From JANMOK01 sp031415055 (GTDB taxonomy: Bacteria; Pseudomonadota; Alphaproteobacteria; Rhodobacterales; Rhodobacteraceae), in NCBI GenBank assembly GCA_031415055.1, contig JANOQZ010000030.1, forward strand, positions 1 to 64,000: a DNA stretch of 64,000 nucleotides. Direction: 5' to 3'. This document shows, piece by piece, positions 16,542 through 25,908 of this stretch. The notes beneath the pieces are model-generated. The model saw nothing but the letters and a program-made list of their open reading frames with translations. It was not told the origin of the DNA and did no database searches. Each line of letters starts with the position of its first letter. Position 1 is the first letter of the stretch. Both the position numbers and the translations under genes were made by a program.

Positions 16542-18830
16542 ATGACAATGCACATCGACCCCGTTTGCGGGATGAACGTCGATTCCGAGGCGGGCAAACC
16601 GACCCATTCCTATCAAGAGAAAACCTACTATTTTTGCAGTGAGAAGTGCCGAACCCGGTTCGAGGCCGATCCTTATTTTTTCTTGTCGGGGGCTGCGAAA
16701 CGCAAGGCAAAAACTGCTGCCAAAACCGTGCAATACACCTGCCCGATGCACCCGGAAATTGTTCAGGACCATCCCGGCGATTGCCCGATTTGCGGCATGG
16801 CTTTGGAGCCAATGCAGCCACAGTTAATGGCCGGTCCGTCTGAATTGTCCGATTTGGAATTCCGCCTGAAGGTTTCGGCGGTGTTAACCCTGCCACTGCT
16901 GGCTTTCGGCATGGCAGAGATGTTTGGCTGGGATTTGCTGCAGAATATAAGCGGGCGCTATGGGCCGATCTTGGAAATGTTGCTTGCGGCACCCGTGGTG
17001 CTGTGGGCGGGCTTGCCGTTTTTTCGTCGCGGCTGGGCCTCGCTGCGCAGCCTGCATCTGAATATGTGGACGTTGATTTCGGTCGGCGTCGGCGCTGCCT
17101 TCGCCTATTCGGTCGTGGCGACACTGGCACCCACATTGTTTCCCGAAGGGTTTAGAGACCACAATGGCCAGAGCAGTATTTACTTTGAAGCGGCAGCCGC
17201 AATCATTTTGCTGGTGTTGTTTGGCCAAGTGCTGGAATTTCGCGCCCGCGAAAAGACCGGTGACGCCATCCGCTCGTTAATGAAACTGGCCCCTGAAACC
17301 GCAAGGCGCATCAATGCTGACGGTAGCGAATATGATGCACCTTTGGCGAATATCCTTGTAGGCGACCTGCTGCGCGTGCGTCCGCAAGATACATTGCCGC
17401 TCGATGGCACGGTGGTGGAAGGTCACTCTTTCGTCAATGAAAGCATGCTGACAGGGGAACCGTTGCCGGTGGAAAAAACGTCCGGCAATCCGGTTACCGG
17501 CGGAACGGCCAACGGTTCGGGCACATTTACCATGCGCGCCGAGCGGGTAGGTGAAGACACAATGCTGGCGCGCATGGTGGCAATGGTAAGCAGCGCCCAG
17601 CGCTCCCGCGCACCCGTTCAATCGCTGGCGGACCAGGTTTCCGCTTGGTTCGTGCCGGCCGTATTGGTGGTCGCCTTGTTGACCTTCAATTTTTGGGCAT
17701 TCTTTGGCCCGTCGCCGGCCTTTGTCTATGCCAGTATCGCCGCCGTTTCGGTCTTGATCATCGCCTGCCCCTGCGCCCTTGGGCTAGCAACGCCGATGTC
17801 GGTGATGACAGCGACCGGTCGCGGCGCGCAATCCGGCGTGCTGGTGCGCGATGCTGCAGCGCTGGAGCAGTTGGCCCTTGCCGACACATTGGTGATCGAC
17901 AAGACCGGAACCCTGACCGAGGGTAAACCGATGGTTGCCCGCGTCACTGCCGCAAGCATGAGCGAGAATGAAGTGCTGGCACTGGCAGCGGCGCTGGAAA
18001 AAGGGTCCGAGCATCCGCTGGCTAAAGCGGTGCTGTCCGAAGCATCGGCGCGCGGGCTTGACCTTCCAGAAATCAAGGAATTTTTGGCTTTGCCCGGCAA
18101 AGGTATCACAGGTCGCGCTGGCACGGACAAACTGGCGCTTGGCAATGCCGCCCTCATGTCGGAACTGGGGGTCAGCGTCGACCTGCCAATTGTCAGCGCC
18201 ATGGCGGCAGATGGTCTGACCACGCTTCACTTGGCCCGCAACGGAAGCCTGGCGGGCATCATCGGTGTCTCTGACAGTATCAAGGCCAATGCGGGCGCAA
18301 CTCTGGAAGCACTGCGTCGGTCCGGTCTTAGGATCGTGCTCGCCTCTGGCGACACGCCCCAAGCGGCGCGAAACGTCGGGGCAAAATTGGGCATTGCCGA
18401 AGTGATAGGAAATATGCAGCCCGACAGCAAAAAGCGTCTGATTGAAACCCTGCGCTCGGAAGGCCGCATAGTGGCCATGGCGGGTGACGGGGTGAACGAC
18501 GCCCCCGCATTGGCCAGCGCTCATGTCGGCATTGCCATGGGCGACGGCAGCGACGTCGCTTTGGAAAGCGCCGGAATAACTCTGCTGAAAGGTGATCTTT
18601 CAGGCCTCTTGCGGGCACGCAAACTTTCTTCCGCCATGCGCCGCAACATCAGGCAAAACCTGTTCTTTGCCTTTGCCTACAACACGCTTGGCATCCCCAT
18701 CGCGGCAGGTGTGCTTTATCCGCTGACCGGATGGTTGCTGTCACCGATGTTTGCTGCCGCCGCGATGAGCCTGTCTTCGGTTTCCGTCGTCGCCAATGCG
18801 TTGCGCTTGCGACGGGTCGATCTGGGTTAG
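16542..18830 (+). CDS. Copper-type P1B ATPase with YHS and HMBD domains
   Basis: This is a heavy-metal exporting ATPase of 762 residues. The N-terminus is a YHS domain (DPVCGMNV ... YFCSEKCRTRFEADP) followed by a heavy-metal-binding domain (YTCPMHPE ... GDCPICGMAL) in place of classical CxxC ferredoxin-like domains. The membrane metal site is CPC in ACPCALGLATP, the phosphorylated Asp is in DKTGTLT, and the HP motif is SEHPLAKAV. CPC indicates Cu(I)/Ag(I) transport. No copper regulator or chaperone gene is adjacent. Confidence 0.94.
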   Translation: MTMHIDPVCGMNVDSEAGKPTHSYQEKTYYFCSEKCRTRFEADPYFFLSGAAKRKAKTAAKTVQYTCPMHPEIVQDHPGDCPICGMALEPMQPQLMAGPSELSDLEFRLKVSAVLTLPLLAFGMAEMFGWDLLQNISGRYGPILEMLLAAPVVLWAGLPFFRRGWASLRSLHLNMWTLISVGVGAAFAYSVVATLAPTLFPEGFRDHNGQSSIYFEAAAAIILLVLFGQVLEFRAREKTGDAIRSLMKLAPETARRINADGSEYDAPLANILVGDLLRVRPQDTLPLDGTVVEGHSFVNESMLTGEPLPVEKTSGNPVTGGTANGSGTFTMRAERVGEDTMLARMVAMVSSAQRSRAPVQSLADQVSAWFVPAVLVVALLTFNFWAFFGPSPAFVYASIAAVSVLIIACPCALGLATPMSVMTATGRGAQSGVLVRDAAALEQLALADTLVIDKTGTLTEGKPMVARVTAASMSENEVLALAAALEKGSEHPLAKAVLSEASARGLDLPEIKEFLALPGKGITGRAGTDKLALGNAALMSELGVSVDLPIVSAMAADGLTTLHLARNGSLAGIIGVSDSIKANAGATLEALRRSGLRIVLASGDTPQAARNVGAKLGIAEVIGNMQPDSKKRLIETLRSEGRIVAMAGDGVNDAPALASAHVGIAMGDGSDVALESAGITLLKGDLSGLLRARKLSSAMRRNIRQNLFFAFAYNTLGIPIAAGVLYPLTGWLLSPMFAAAAMSLSSVSVVANALRLRRVDLG

Positions 18831-18832
18831 GG

Positions 18833-19126
18833 TTAGAATTGTTTGCGCTTCGGCGCTGCACTGCGGCCCATGAACCAAAAAAGCGCCGCCAAGACCAGCA
18901 ATATCGCCGCCAATGGCACGGTCATCGCTTTTGCTTGCGACTCAACCGACCAAAACCCGCCAGCCAATCCTTGAAAACCGGCCAGACTACTCGGGCTAAA
19001 ACCCGTCCAAAAATCACCAAGTGAGAGCATGGCGAAAGTCTCACCCGCTTTCACCGTGGCACCCCAATCAAGCCAAAGACGAAACGCCGCCGCCGCGGCA
19101 AAAATTAAAGCAATCATTCGGGACAT
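18833..19126 (-). CDS. Small membrane protein, unknown function
   Basis: This 97-residue protein has a hydrophobic N-terminus (MIALIFAAAAAFRLWLDWG) and a second membrane segment near the C-terminus (VPLAAILLVLAALFWFMG), with a positive tail. Two membrane helices are therefore likely, with ~50 residues between them. I do not recognise a named family, but the clear membrane topology and convergent fit two bases from the ATPase gene's end support a real gene. Confidence 0.65.
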   Translation of the reverse strand: MSRMIALIFAAAAAFRLWLDWGATVKAGETFAMLSLGDFWTGFSPSSLAGFQGLAGGFWSVESQAKAMTVPLAAILLVLAALFWFMGRSAAPKRKQF

Positions 19127-19240
19127 TGCGACCTCATAGATTCAGTTTGCCTTGCGCCCCACGCGAACCCGGATAATGTGCCCGGACCCGCCGCAATTTT
19201 GCTTTGATAACTTTGAAAAAGGTAACACAGGTTCGCTTTC

Positions 19241-21031
19241 ATGTTCCAGTCTTTCACATCCATCAGCGATCCGTCTTTTGGCGCTAAGCGCCTTTCCGCC
19301 TTGCGTCAAGAACTGGCCCGCGAAAGTCTTGCCGGGTTTCTGGTGCCGCGCGCCGACATGTATCAGGGCGAAAACGTCGCCGCCTGTGATGAGCGTTTGG
19401 CTTGGTTGACCGGGTTCACTGGTTCGGCGGGAACCTGCGTTGCGCTGCGCGACAAAGCCGCAATATTCATCGACGGGCGTTATACGCTGGCCGTTCGCGG
19501 CATGGTCGATCTTTCGATTTTTGAACCCGTGCAAATCCCGGTAGGCAAAATATCGGATTGGCTGGCTGCGGCTTTGCCAAAAGGTGGCGAGATCGGCTTT
19601 GATCCTTGGCTCCACAGCGCCAACGATATTGCGAAATTGACCGAGGAGTTGGCCAATAACGCCGTCACCTTTCGCGCCATCGACAATCTGGTTGATCGAA
19701 TTTGGCAGAATCGGCCCTTACCACCCAACGGCAAGATCACCCCGCATCTTCTTGAATATGCAGGAGAACCCCACCAATCAAAACGCGAACGACTGGCGGC
19801 AATTTTGGTCAAGCAAGGCCAAAGCGCATTTGCCATAACGGCCCCTGAATCCATCGCTTGGCTGCTCAATATCCGCGGATCGGACGTTGCCCACACGCCG
19901 ATTGCGCATGCTTTGGCCATTCTGCACGAAGATGCCAAAGTGACCCTCTTTGCAGATCCGGCCAAAATCGACGCCGATCTGCGGGCGCATCTGGGCAATG
20001 AAATCGAGTTGCGCGACCCCAAGGAATTTGGCCCGTCGCTGGATCGGCTCAAGGGCCAAATCGGCATCGATGACACAACTGCGCCGGTTTGGGTGACGGA
20101 TCGTCTTAAATCGACGAAAGCCACGCCCGACCCTTGCATCACCGCTATGATCTCCAAAAACCCAATCGAACTTGCCGGTGCCCGCGCCGCCCATATCCGC
20201 GATGGCGCTGCCATGGCCAACTTTCTGTGCTGGCTCGGTAACGAAGCCCCCAAAGGCACATTAACCGAAATCGACGCGGTGAAACGCCTCGAATCCTTCC
20301 GCCAGGCCACCGGCCAACTGAAAGACATTTCCTTCAATACTATCTGTGGTTCCGGCCTGAACGGTGCCATCGTGCATTATCGCGTCACCGAGGCGACCAA
20401 CCGGCGCATTGACCCGGGCGACGTATTGCTGGTCGACAGCGGTGGCCAATATCTCGACGGCACCACCGATATCACCCGCACCATCGCCGTCGGTCCAGCC
20501 AACCCAGACGCTGCCCGCGCCTTCACCTTTGTGCTCAAGGGCATGATCGCCATCGCCCAAGCCCGCTGGCCCGTCGGCCTTTCGGGGCGCGACCTCGACG
20601 CTTTCGCCCGCCAAGCCCTGTGGCAAGCCGGGCTCGACTATGACCACGGCACCGGCCACGGCGTTGGCGCATACCTCGACGTCCACGAAGGCCCACAAGG
20701 CATCTCGCGCCGCACCACGACGCCGCTTGAAAGCGGCATGATCCTGTCTAACGAACCCGGTTATTACCGCGAAGGTGCGTTTGGCATCCGCATCGAAAAC
20801 CTTTTGGTCGTCTTACCCGCAACCATACCAACCGGCGGTGATCGACCGATGCACTCCTTTGAAACCCTAACCCTCGCCCCCATCGACCGGGCGATGATCT
20901 TGCCCGAACTGCTAACACAATCCGAACGCGACTGGCTCAACGCCTATCACTCAAGGGTGCTGCAAGAACTGGCTGCGCTTGTGCCAACGATCACACAAAG
21001 CTGGCTCACCAAAGCCTGCGCCCCAATCTAA
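19241..21031 (+). CDS. pepP: Xaa-Pro aminopeptidase (M24B)
   Basis: This 596-residue M24 metallopeptidase removes N-terminal residues preceding proline. It has creatinase-type N-terminal domains and a C-terminal pita-bread domain with metal ligands in LLVDSGGQYLDGTTDITRT, GTGHGVGAYLDVHEGPQG and EPGYYREGAFGIRIENL. The long form is that of eukaryote-like APP1 enzymes also common in alphaproteobacteria. Its stop overlaps the convergent thioesterase gene by four bases. Confidence 0.95.
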   Translation: MFQSFTSISDPSFGAKRLSALRQELARESLAGFLVPRADMYQGENVAACDERLAWLTGFTGSAGTCVALRDKAAIFIDGRYTLAVRGMVDLSIFEPVQIPVGKISDWLAAALPKGGEIGFDPWLHSANDIAKLTEELANNAVTFRAIDNLVDRIWQNRPLPPNGKITPHLLEYAGEPHQSKRERLAAILVKQGQSAFAITAPESIAWLLNIRGSDVAHTPIAHALAILHEDAKVTLFADPAKIDADLRAHLGNEIELRDPKEFGPSLDRLKGQIGIDDTTAPVWVTDRLKSTKATPDPCITAMISKNPIELAGARAAHIRDGAAMANFLCWLGNEAPKGTLTEIDAVKRLESFRQATGQLKDISFNTICGSGLNGAIVHYRVTEATNRRIDPGDVLLVDSGGQYLDGTTDITRTIAVGPANPDAARAFTFVLKGMIAIAQARWPVGLSGRDLDAFARQALWQAGLDYDHGTGHGVGAYLDVHEGPQGISRRTTTPLESGMILSNEPGYYREGAFGIRIENLLVVLPATIPTGGDRPMHSFETLTLAPIDRAMILPELLTQSERDWLNAYHSRVLQELAALVPTITQSWLTKACAPI

Positions 21032-21543
21032 CCCTTCCGCCTAATCCCGATCGCCGCCCCAACCTGCGCCGGTCGCGCTAATCCCGCATGTGCCTCAGCC
21101 ACCGCCCTTAGCCGCACCTGTGCCCAATCCGGATAAAGCGCCGACCGCCGCGTCACCAAATCGACGTTGATCAACAATTGCTCTGCCGTTGCCGCGACCG
21201 ATCCATCGGCATCCGCGATCAAGCGCATGAACACATGCACCCGCTTGGCGTCTTGATCCAACACCTGCACTTCGACATGAAACGACGCACCTTCCAGCAA
21301 CTCCCCCAAGTAATGCATGTGGTTTTGCACCGTATAAGGCCCCATTTTCAGGCGTTCGGCATAGCCCGGCCCAACGCCAATTTCGCCGCCCAGAAAGCCG
21401 TCAATCGCCGCGTCAAAGGCAAAGGAATAATAGCCGACGTTCATATGACCGTTGAAATCGATCCAATCTTTTGGCACCCGCTGCGACTGCATCACGAAAG
21501 GGGCCGAATAAGGCGCATCGTGCCCGTCGATTGGTTCGCTCAT
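21028..21543 (-). CDS. Acyl-CoA thioesterase (hot-dog fold)
   Basis: This 171-residue protein has the 4HBT-type signature VPKDWIDFNGHMNVGYYSFAFD, with the aspartate/asparagine region that hydrolyses acyl-CoA. Related proteins occur in carnitine/betainyl-CoA pathways of Rhodobacterales, but no such genes are nearby, so the substrate is open. Start is the ATG at 21543; a GTG two codons upstream is possible. It is divergent from the FAD oxidoreductase at 21585. Confidence 0.85.
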   Translation of the reverse strand: MSEPIDGHDAPYSAPFVMQSQRVPKDWIDFNGHMNVGYYSFAFDAAIDGFLGGEIGVGPGYAERLKMGPYTVQNHMHYLGELLEGASFHVEVQVLDQDAKRVHVFMRLIADADGSVAATAEQLLINVDLVTRRSALYPDWAQVRLRAVAEAHAGLARPAQVGAAIGIRRKG

Positions 21544-21584
21544 CGCCACTTTCCCTCGCGCTTAACGCGTCATAATCTATCGCC

Positions 21585-22958
21585 ATGACCATAGAAACCG
21601 CCCTGCCCCGTTTGCGCAAGCTGCTTGGTGATCGCCTGTCAATCAAAGCCGCCGATCTGGACCATCACGGCCAGAACGAAGGCTATTTCCCCGTCACCCC
21701 GCCCGATGCGGTCGCTTGGCCGATCAATACCGGCGAAGTTTCGGCCATTCTTCACATCTGCCACGCCGAATCTTGCCCGGTCATCGCTTGGGGCACTGGC
21801 ACGTCGCTGGAAGGTCACGCGGTAGCCTTTGACGGCGGCCTGACGCTGGACATGATGAAAATGGATCAGGTTCTAAAAGTCCACGACGCCGATCTTGATT
21901 GCACCGTGCAACCCGGCGTCACCCGCGAGGCATTGAACGAACATCTTCGCGCCACCGGCCTGTTCTTTCCGATCGACCCCGGCGCAAATGCCTCGCTTGG
22001 CGGCATGGCGGCTACCCGCGCCTCGGGCACCACCGCCGTGCGTTATGGCACCATGCGCGAAAATGTGCTGGCGCTGGAAGTGGTGCTGGCCGACGGGCAA
22101 ATCATCCGCACTGGCACCCGCGCCCGCAAATCATCGTCGGGCTATGACCTGACAAGGTTATTCGTCGGTTCCGAAGGCACGCTTGGCATCATCACCGAAA
22201 TTACCCTGCGCCTACAGGGCCAACCCGAAGCGATTTCCGCCGCCACATGTCGATTTGGAACGTTCCAAATGGCGATGGATAGCGTGATTGCCACCATCCA
22301 AAGCGGCATTCCTATGGCGCGGATCGAGTTTGTCGATGCCACGATGGTGCGCGGCTTCAACCTGCACAACAAACTGGCCCTGCCCGAACAGCCGCATCTG
22401 TTTGTCGAATTCCACGGCTCGCCCGCTGGCGTTGCCGAGCAGGCTGAACGGTTCGGCGAGATCGTCGCCGATAACGGCGGGGCCGATTTCAACTGGGCAG
22501 GCAAAGCCGAGGACCGCGCTGCCCTGTGGAAAATGCGTCACAACGCCTATTACGCGCAAAAGGCGCTGAAACCCGGCTGTCGCGTGCTGAATACCGACGT
22601 TTGCGTGCCGATTTCGCGGTTGGCCGAAGCGGTGGAATTCGCCCGAAATGGTATTGACGCACGCCAATTAACGGGCACGATTTTGGGCCATGTCGGTGAC
22701 GGAAATTTCCATTGCGGCATTTGTATTGATCCCGAAAGCCCTGCCGATCTGGCCCTAGCCAAAGACTTCGCCCATGCCTTGAATCAGCATGCGCTGAAAC
22801 TGGGCGGCACCGTCACCGGCGAGCACGGCATCGGACGTGGTAAAATGGCATACTTACGCGAAGAACATGGGGCCGCGGTCGATGTCATGGCCGCCATCAA
22901 GACGGCTCTGGACTCAAAAAACATCCTTAATCCCGGCAAGATTATCCCGCCTGATTGA
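21585..22958 (+). CDS. FAD-linked D-lactate dehydrogenase/glycolate oxidase-type enzyme
   Basis: This 457-residue protein has the FAD-binding PCMH (VAO) fold: PVIAWGTGTSLEGHA and DPGANASLGGMAATRASGT bind FAD, and the C-terminal domain ends with GTVTGEHGIGRGK and NILNPGKIIP. This is the LDHD/GlcD group, which oxidises D-2-hydroxyacids. It lies alone, not with glcE/glcF, so a single-subunit D-lactate dehydrogenase is more likely than glycolate oxidase. It converges on a small conserved gene. Confidence 0.92.
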   Translation: MTIETALPRLRKLLGDRLSIKAADLDHHGQNEGYFPVTPPDAVAWPINTGEVSAILHICHAESCPVIAWGTGTSLEGHAVAFDGGLTLDMMKMDQVLKVHDADLDCTVQPGVTREALNEHLRATGLFFPIDPGANASLGGMAATRASGTTAVRYGTMRENVLALEVVLADGQIIRTGTRARKSSSGYDLTRLFVGSEGTLGIITEITLRLQGQPEAISAATCRFGTFQMAMDSVIATIQSGIPMARIEFVDATMVRGFNLHNKLALPEQPHLFVEFHGSPAGVAEQAERFGEIVADNGGADFNWAGKAEDRAALWKMRHNAYYAQKALKPGCRVLNTDVCVPISRLAEAVEFARNGIDARQLTGTILGHVGDGNFHCGICIDPESPADLALAKDFAHALNQHALKLGGTVTGEHGIGRGKMAYLREEHGAAVDVMAAIKTALDSKNILNPGKIIPPD

Positions 22959-23153
22959 CTAATCCGGCGCCCGCAAATCACTTTCCAGCCGGTTTTCCAA
23001 GGCGACCAAATCCTCTGGCAACGGCAAACCGAGGGAACGCAAATTGGCCAATTCCTCGCGCAATTGTTCCTGCAATTCGTGCAAATCTTCTGGCTGATGC
23101 ACCATACCATCCAACATCATGGCAATCCGCACTTTCAGGTCTTCAAACGACAT
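22959..23153 (-). CDS. Small helical protein, unknown function
   Basis: This 64-residue protein (MSFEDLKVRIAMMLDGM ... EDLHELQEQLREELANLRSLGLPLPEDL) is predicted to be almost entirely helical, probably a short coiled coil. It ends exactly where the FAD oxidoreductase gene ends and is preceded by a recognisable ribosome site region. I do not recognise a family. Its composition and codon use match neighbouring genes, so it is probably real. Confidence 0.6.
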   Translation of the reverse strand: MSFEDLKVRIAMMLDGMVHQPEDLHELQEQLREELANLRSLGLPLPEDLVALENRLESDLRAPD

Positions 23154-23283
23154 CGTAACCTCTCTATCGGGTTAGAGCAGGATAGCACGAAACCCGTGCA
23201 TTTGCGCGCATATTCAACAACGCCAAATTTCAATTCCAAAATTCCTATCAACACCGAGCGATTGGATTTACTCAACCCTAGAT

Positions 23284-23299
23284 TGTTTCACGTGAAACA
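23284..23299. promoter_or_regulatory. parS: parS chromosome-partition site
   Basis: TGTTTCACGTGAAACA is a perfect 16-bp palindrome identical to the bacterial parS consensus bound by ParB. It lies in the 166-base gap between recN and a small gene, not inside a coding region. ParB loads and spreads from parS to segregate the chromosome and recruit SMC. Sites cluster near the replication origin in most bacteria, so this segment may be origin-proximal; parA/parB are not in the window. Confidence 0.85.
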
Positions 23300-23319
23300 T
23301 TTTGCGTCAAGCTGCGAAA

Positions 23320-24969
23320 TCATCTCGCCAGCAATTCCCGCGCCGCGGCCCTCGCCGCATCGGTGACAACATCACCAGACAACATCCGCGCAATCTCGGC
23401 ATTACGTTCACCATCCGACAACACAACGACATCCGTTCGCGCTGCGCCCTTGGCAACGCCCTTGGACACAAGCATATGATGCCCCGCTTTCGCCGCCACT
23501 TGCGGTGAATGGGTCACCACCAATATCTGCGAACCGCCGGCCAAATCTGCCAATCGACGCCCAACCGCATCTGCCGTCGCCCCGCCAATACCACGGTCAA
23601 TTTCATCGAAAATCATCGTCAAACCGCTGGAATTGGCGGTCAAACACACTTTCAATGCCAGCAAAAACCGCGACAATTCCCCGCCCGAGGCGATTTTGTT
23701 TATCGGCCCAGCCGGTGCGCCTGGATTGGTGGAGACGGTGAATGTCACGCGATCAACCCCATCCGGGCCCGGTTCAACCGTTTCAAGCAAAGTCACAAAA
23801 CTCGCCCGCTCCAGTTTCAACGGGGACAGTTCGCTCTGAACCGCCACGTCCAGTTTCTTCGCCGCCAATCGCCGTAAGGTGCTCAAACCAGCAGCGTCAC
23901 CCTCATAGGCCAAACGCGCCAGTTTCACCGCTTTTTCCTGAACCGCAATCCCTTCAACCCCCAGTTCCAACGCCACCAAACGCGCCTGAAATTCAACTGC
24001 CAAGCCTTCTAATGCATCCGGCAAAACCGCGTGTTTGCGGGCCAGTCCACGCAAAGCAAACAGCCGTTCTTCGGTCTGCTCCAAATCCGATGGGTCGAAA
24101 TCCATCGCCTCAAGTGCCCGCTCGACCCCATTTTGCGCTTCGGCCAACTCGACCATCACCCGCGACAAGGCCGCCAAAGGCGCATCCAGCGTGCCTTCCG
24201 CTTTGCTAGACGCCGCCTCCAACCAACGCGTCGCGTCGCCCAACGACCCTTCCGCACCCTCCAGCGAAATTGCCTGCGCCGCCTTGGCGACATCGGCGCT
24301 GATACGAGCCGAAGCTTGCATCAACCGACGCCGTGAATCCAACGCCGCTTCTTCCCCGGCAACCGGTGCCAGCTTTCCAAGTTCGGCAGCCGAATGCCGC
24401 AGAAATTCCGCATCGCGCTGCGCCAAGGCCAAGCCCTCCTGCGCCGCGATTAACGCCGCCTCCGCCGCCCGCCAGTCGCGCCAGCCTTGACGCACCCCAA
24501 CCAACAAGGCACCGGAACCGGCAAAATCATCCAACAAGCGCAAATGCCCCTTGGCATCAAGCAGCCCGCGATCATCGTTTTGCCCGTGAATTTCGACCAA
24601 GCTATCGGACAAGGCGCGGATCATTTCCGCCGTTACCCGGCGGTCATTCACAAAGGCCGTTTTACGGCCATCGGCGGTAGAAGTCCGCCGCAGGATCAAA
24701 CCTTCATCCACGGGAATACCGGCGTCCACCAAGATCTCCCGCGCCGGATGATCAAACCCCAAGTCGAATTCAGCGGTGACTTCGGCTTGATCGGCACCAA
24801 AGCCGACCACATCGCCGCGCGTGCGCCAACCCAAAACCATGCCCAAACAATCGAGCAAAATCGATTTACCGGCCCCGGTTTCGCCGGTCAGCACGTTCAA
24901 TCCCGGGCGAAATTCCAGATCAAGGCTTTCGATCAACAGCACATTGCGAACAGAAAGGCTGCGTAACAT
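23320..24969 (-). CDS. recN: DNA repair protein RecN
   Basis: This 549-residue SMC-like ATPase works in recombinational double-strand break repair. Walker A is at the N-terminus (GLNVLTGETGAGKSILLD), a coiled-coil region occupies the middle, and the C-terminal half carries the ABC signature and IFDEIDRGIGG Walker B. The length and the context downstream of bamD are normal for alphaproteobacteria. Confidence 0.97.
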   Translation of the reverse strand: MLRSLSVRNVLLIESLDLEFRPGLNVLTGETGAGKSILLDCLGMVLGWRTRGDVVGFGADQAEVTAEFDLGFDHPAREILVDAGIPVDEGLILRRTSTADGRKTAFVNDRRVTAEMIRALSDSLVEIHGQNDDRGLLDAKGHLRLLDDFAGSGALLVGVRQGWRDWRAAEAALIAAQEGLALAQRDAEFLRHSAAELGKLAPVAGEEAALDSRRRLMQASARISADVAKAAQAISLEGAEGSLGDATRWLEAASSKAEGTLDAPLAALSRVMVELAEAQNGVERALEAMDFDPSDLEQTEERLFALRGLARKHAVLPDALEGLAVEFQARLVALELGVEGIAVQEKAVKLARLAYEGDAAGLSTLRRLAAKKLDVAVQSELSPLKLERASFVTLLETVEPGPDGVDRVTFTVSTNPGAPAGPINKIASGGELSRFLLALKVCLTANSSGLTMIFDEIDRGIGGATADAVGRRLADLAGGSQILVVTHSPQVAAKAGHHMLVSKGVAKGAARTDVVVLSDGERNAEIARMLSGDVVTDAARAAARELLAR

Positions 24970-24975
24970 GGCTTG

Positions 24976-25821
24976 TTACAGCCACTTGCCCTGCACAACT
25001 TGCCGATAAATCCGGCTCAGCCAGCCCGACCCCGAGTCGCGCAATTCCAATCCTTGGCTGGTCAGCAGGGCGTAACTATCCTGATACCAGGGCGAACCTT
25101 GGTAATTATATCCCAAAATCGCCCCTGCCGTTTGTGCTTCGCCCGTCAAACCCAACGACAGATAAGCCTCAACCAACCGGTGCAAAGCTTCGGGTGTATG
25201 GGAAGTTGTCTGGTATTGCTCGACCACCGCGCGGAAGCGGTTGATCGCGGCGGAATAATGCCCGCGTTTCAAATAGTAACGGCCAATTTCCATCTCCTTG
25301 CCCGCCAGATGGTTCAGCGCCAGGTCAAATTTCAACTGCGCCGGCTTGGCATATTCGCTATCGGGATAGCGCTCGATTGTGTCACGCAAGGCAATCAGCG
25401 CATCGAAGGTCGCGGTTTGGTCACGGCCAATATCAACAATTTGGTCATAGTAGTTTAACGCCAGCAAAAATTGCGCATAAGGCGCATCTGCGTCAGCGGG
25501 GTAAAAATCCAAGAACCTTTGCGCCGCAGCCAGCGACTGATCGTATTCATGCGCGTCGTGGTAGGCAAACGCCGCCATGATAGAGGCGCGTTTGGACCAT
25601 TGCGAATAGGGGTAAAGCCGTTCGATCTCCTCAAACAACTGCCCGGCATCCGCCGCCCTGCCACGCGACAATTCCGATTGCGCCGATGCAAAAATCTGGT
25701 CGGCGCTTTGCCCTTCTACAGAAGGACCATCCGCACCGGCACCACAGGCCGCCAAGGCCAATACCGCAATCAGGGCGAAATGCCGAAATCCAGAACGCAG
25801 GTCTGTCAATATATACGTCAA
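24976..25821 (-). CDS. bamD: Outer-membrane assembly lipoprotein BamD
   Basis: BamD is an essential lipoprotein of the BAM complex that folds outer-membrane proteins. The signal peptide ends in a lipobox LAAC (FALIAVLALAAC) and five TPR-like repeats follow (LFEEIERLYPYSQWSKRA, RFLDFYPADADAPYAQF and so on). No ATG lies near the signal peptide. I choose a TTG at 25821, which has AGAAGG seven bases upstream and gives a 281-residue protein; TTGs at 25809 or 25902 are alternatives. It lies between lpxC and recN, the normal alphaproteobacterial order. Confidence 0.9.
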   Translation of the reverse strand: MTYILTDLRSGFRHFALIAVLALAACGAGADGPSVEGQSADQIFASAQSELSRGRAADAGQLFEEIERLYPYSQWSKRASIMAAFAYHDAHEYDQSLAAAQRFLDFYPADADAPYAQFLLALNYYDQIVDIGRDQTATFDALIALRDTIERYPDSEYAKPAQLKFDLALNHLAGKEMEIGRYYLKRGHYSAAINRFRAVVEQYQTTSHTPEALHRLVEAYLSLGLTGEAQTAGAILGYNYQGSPWYQDSYALLTSQGLELRDSGSGWLSRIYRQVVQGKWL

Positions 25822-25908
25822 CCACGCACCTTCTGGATCAGGCGTCTGCCACCAAGCAACCGCATCTTTGACAGAAATAGAGATTTGCGCAGTGATCCGC
25901 AACCGGCC

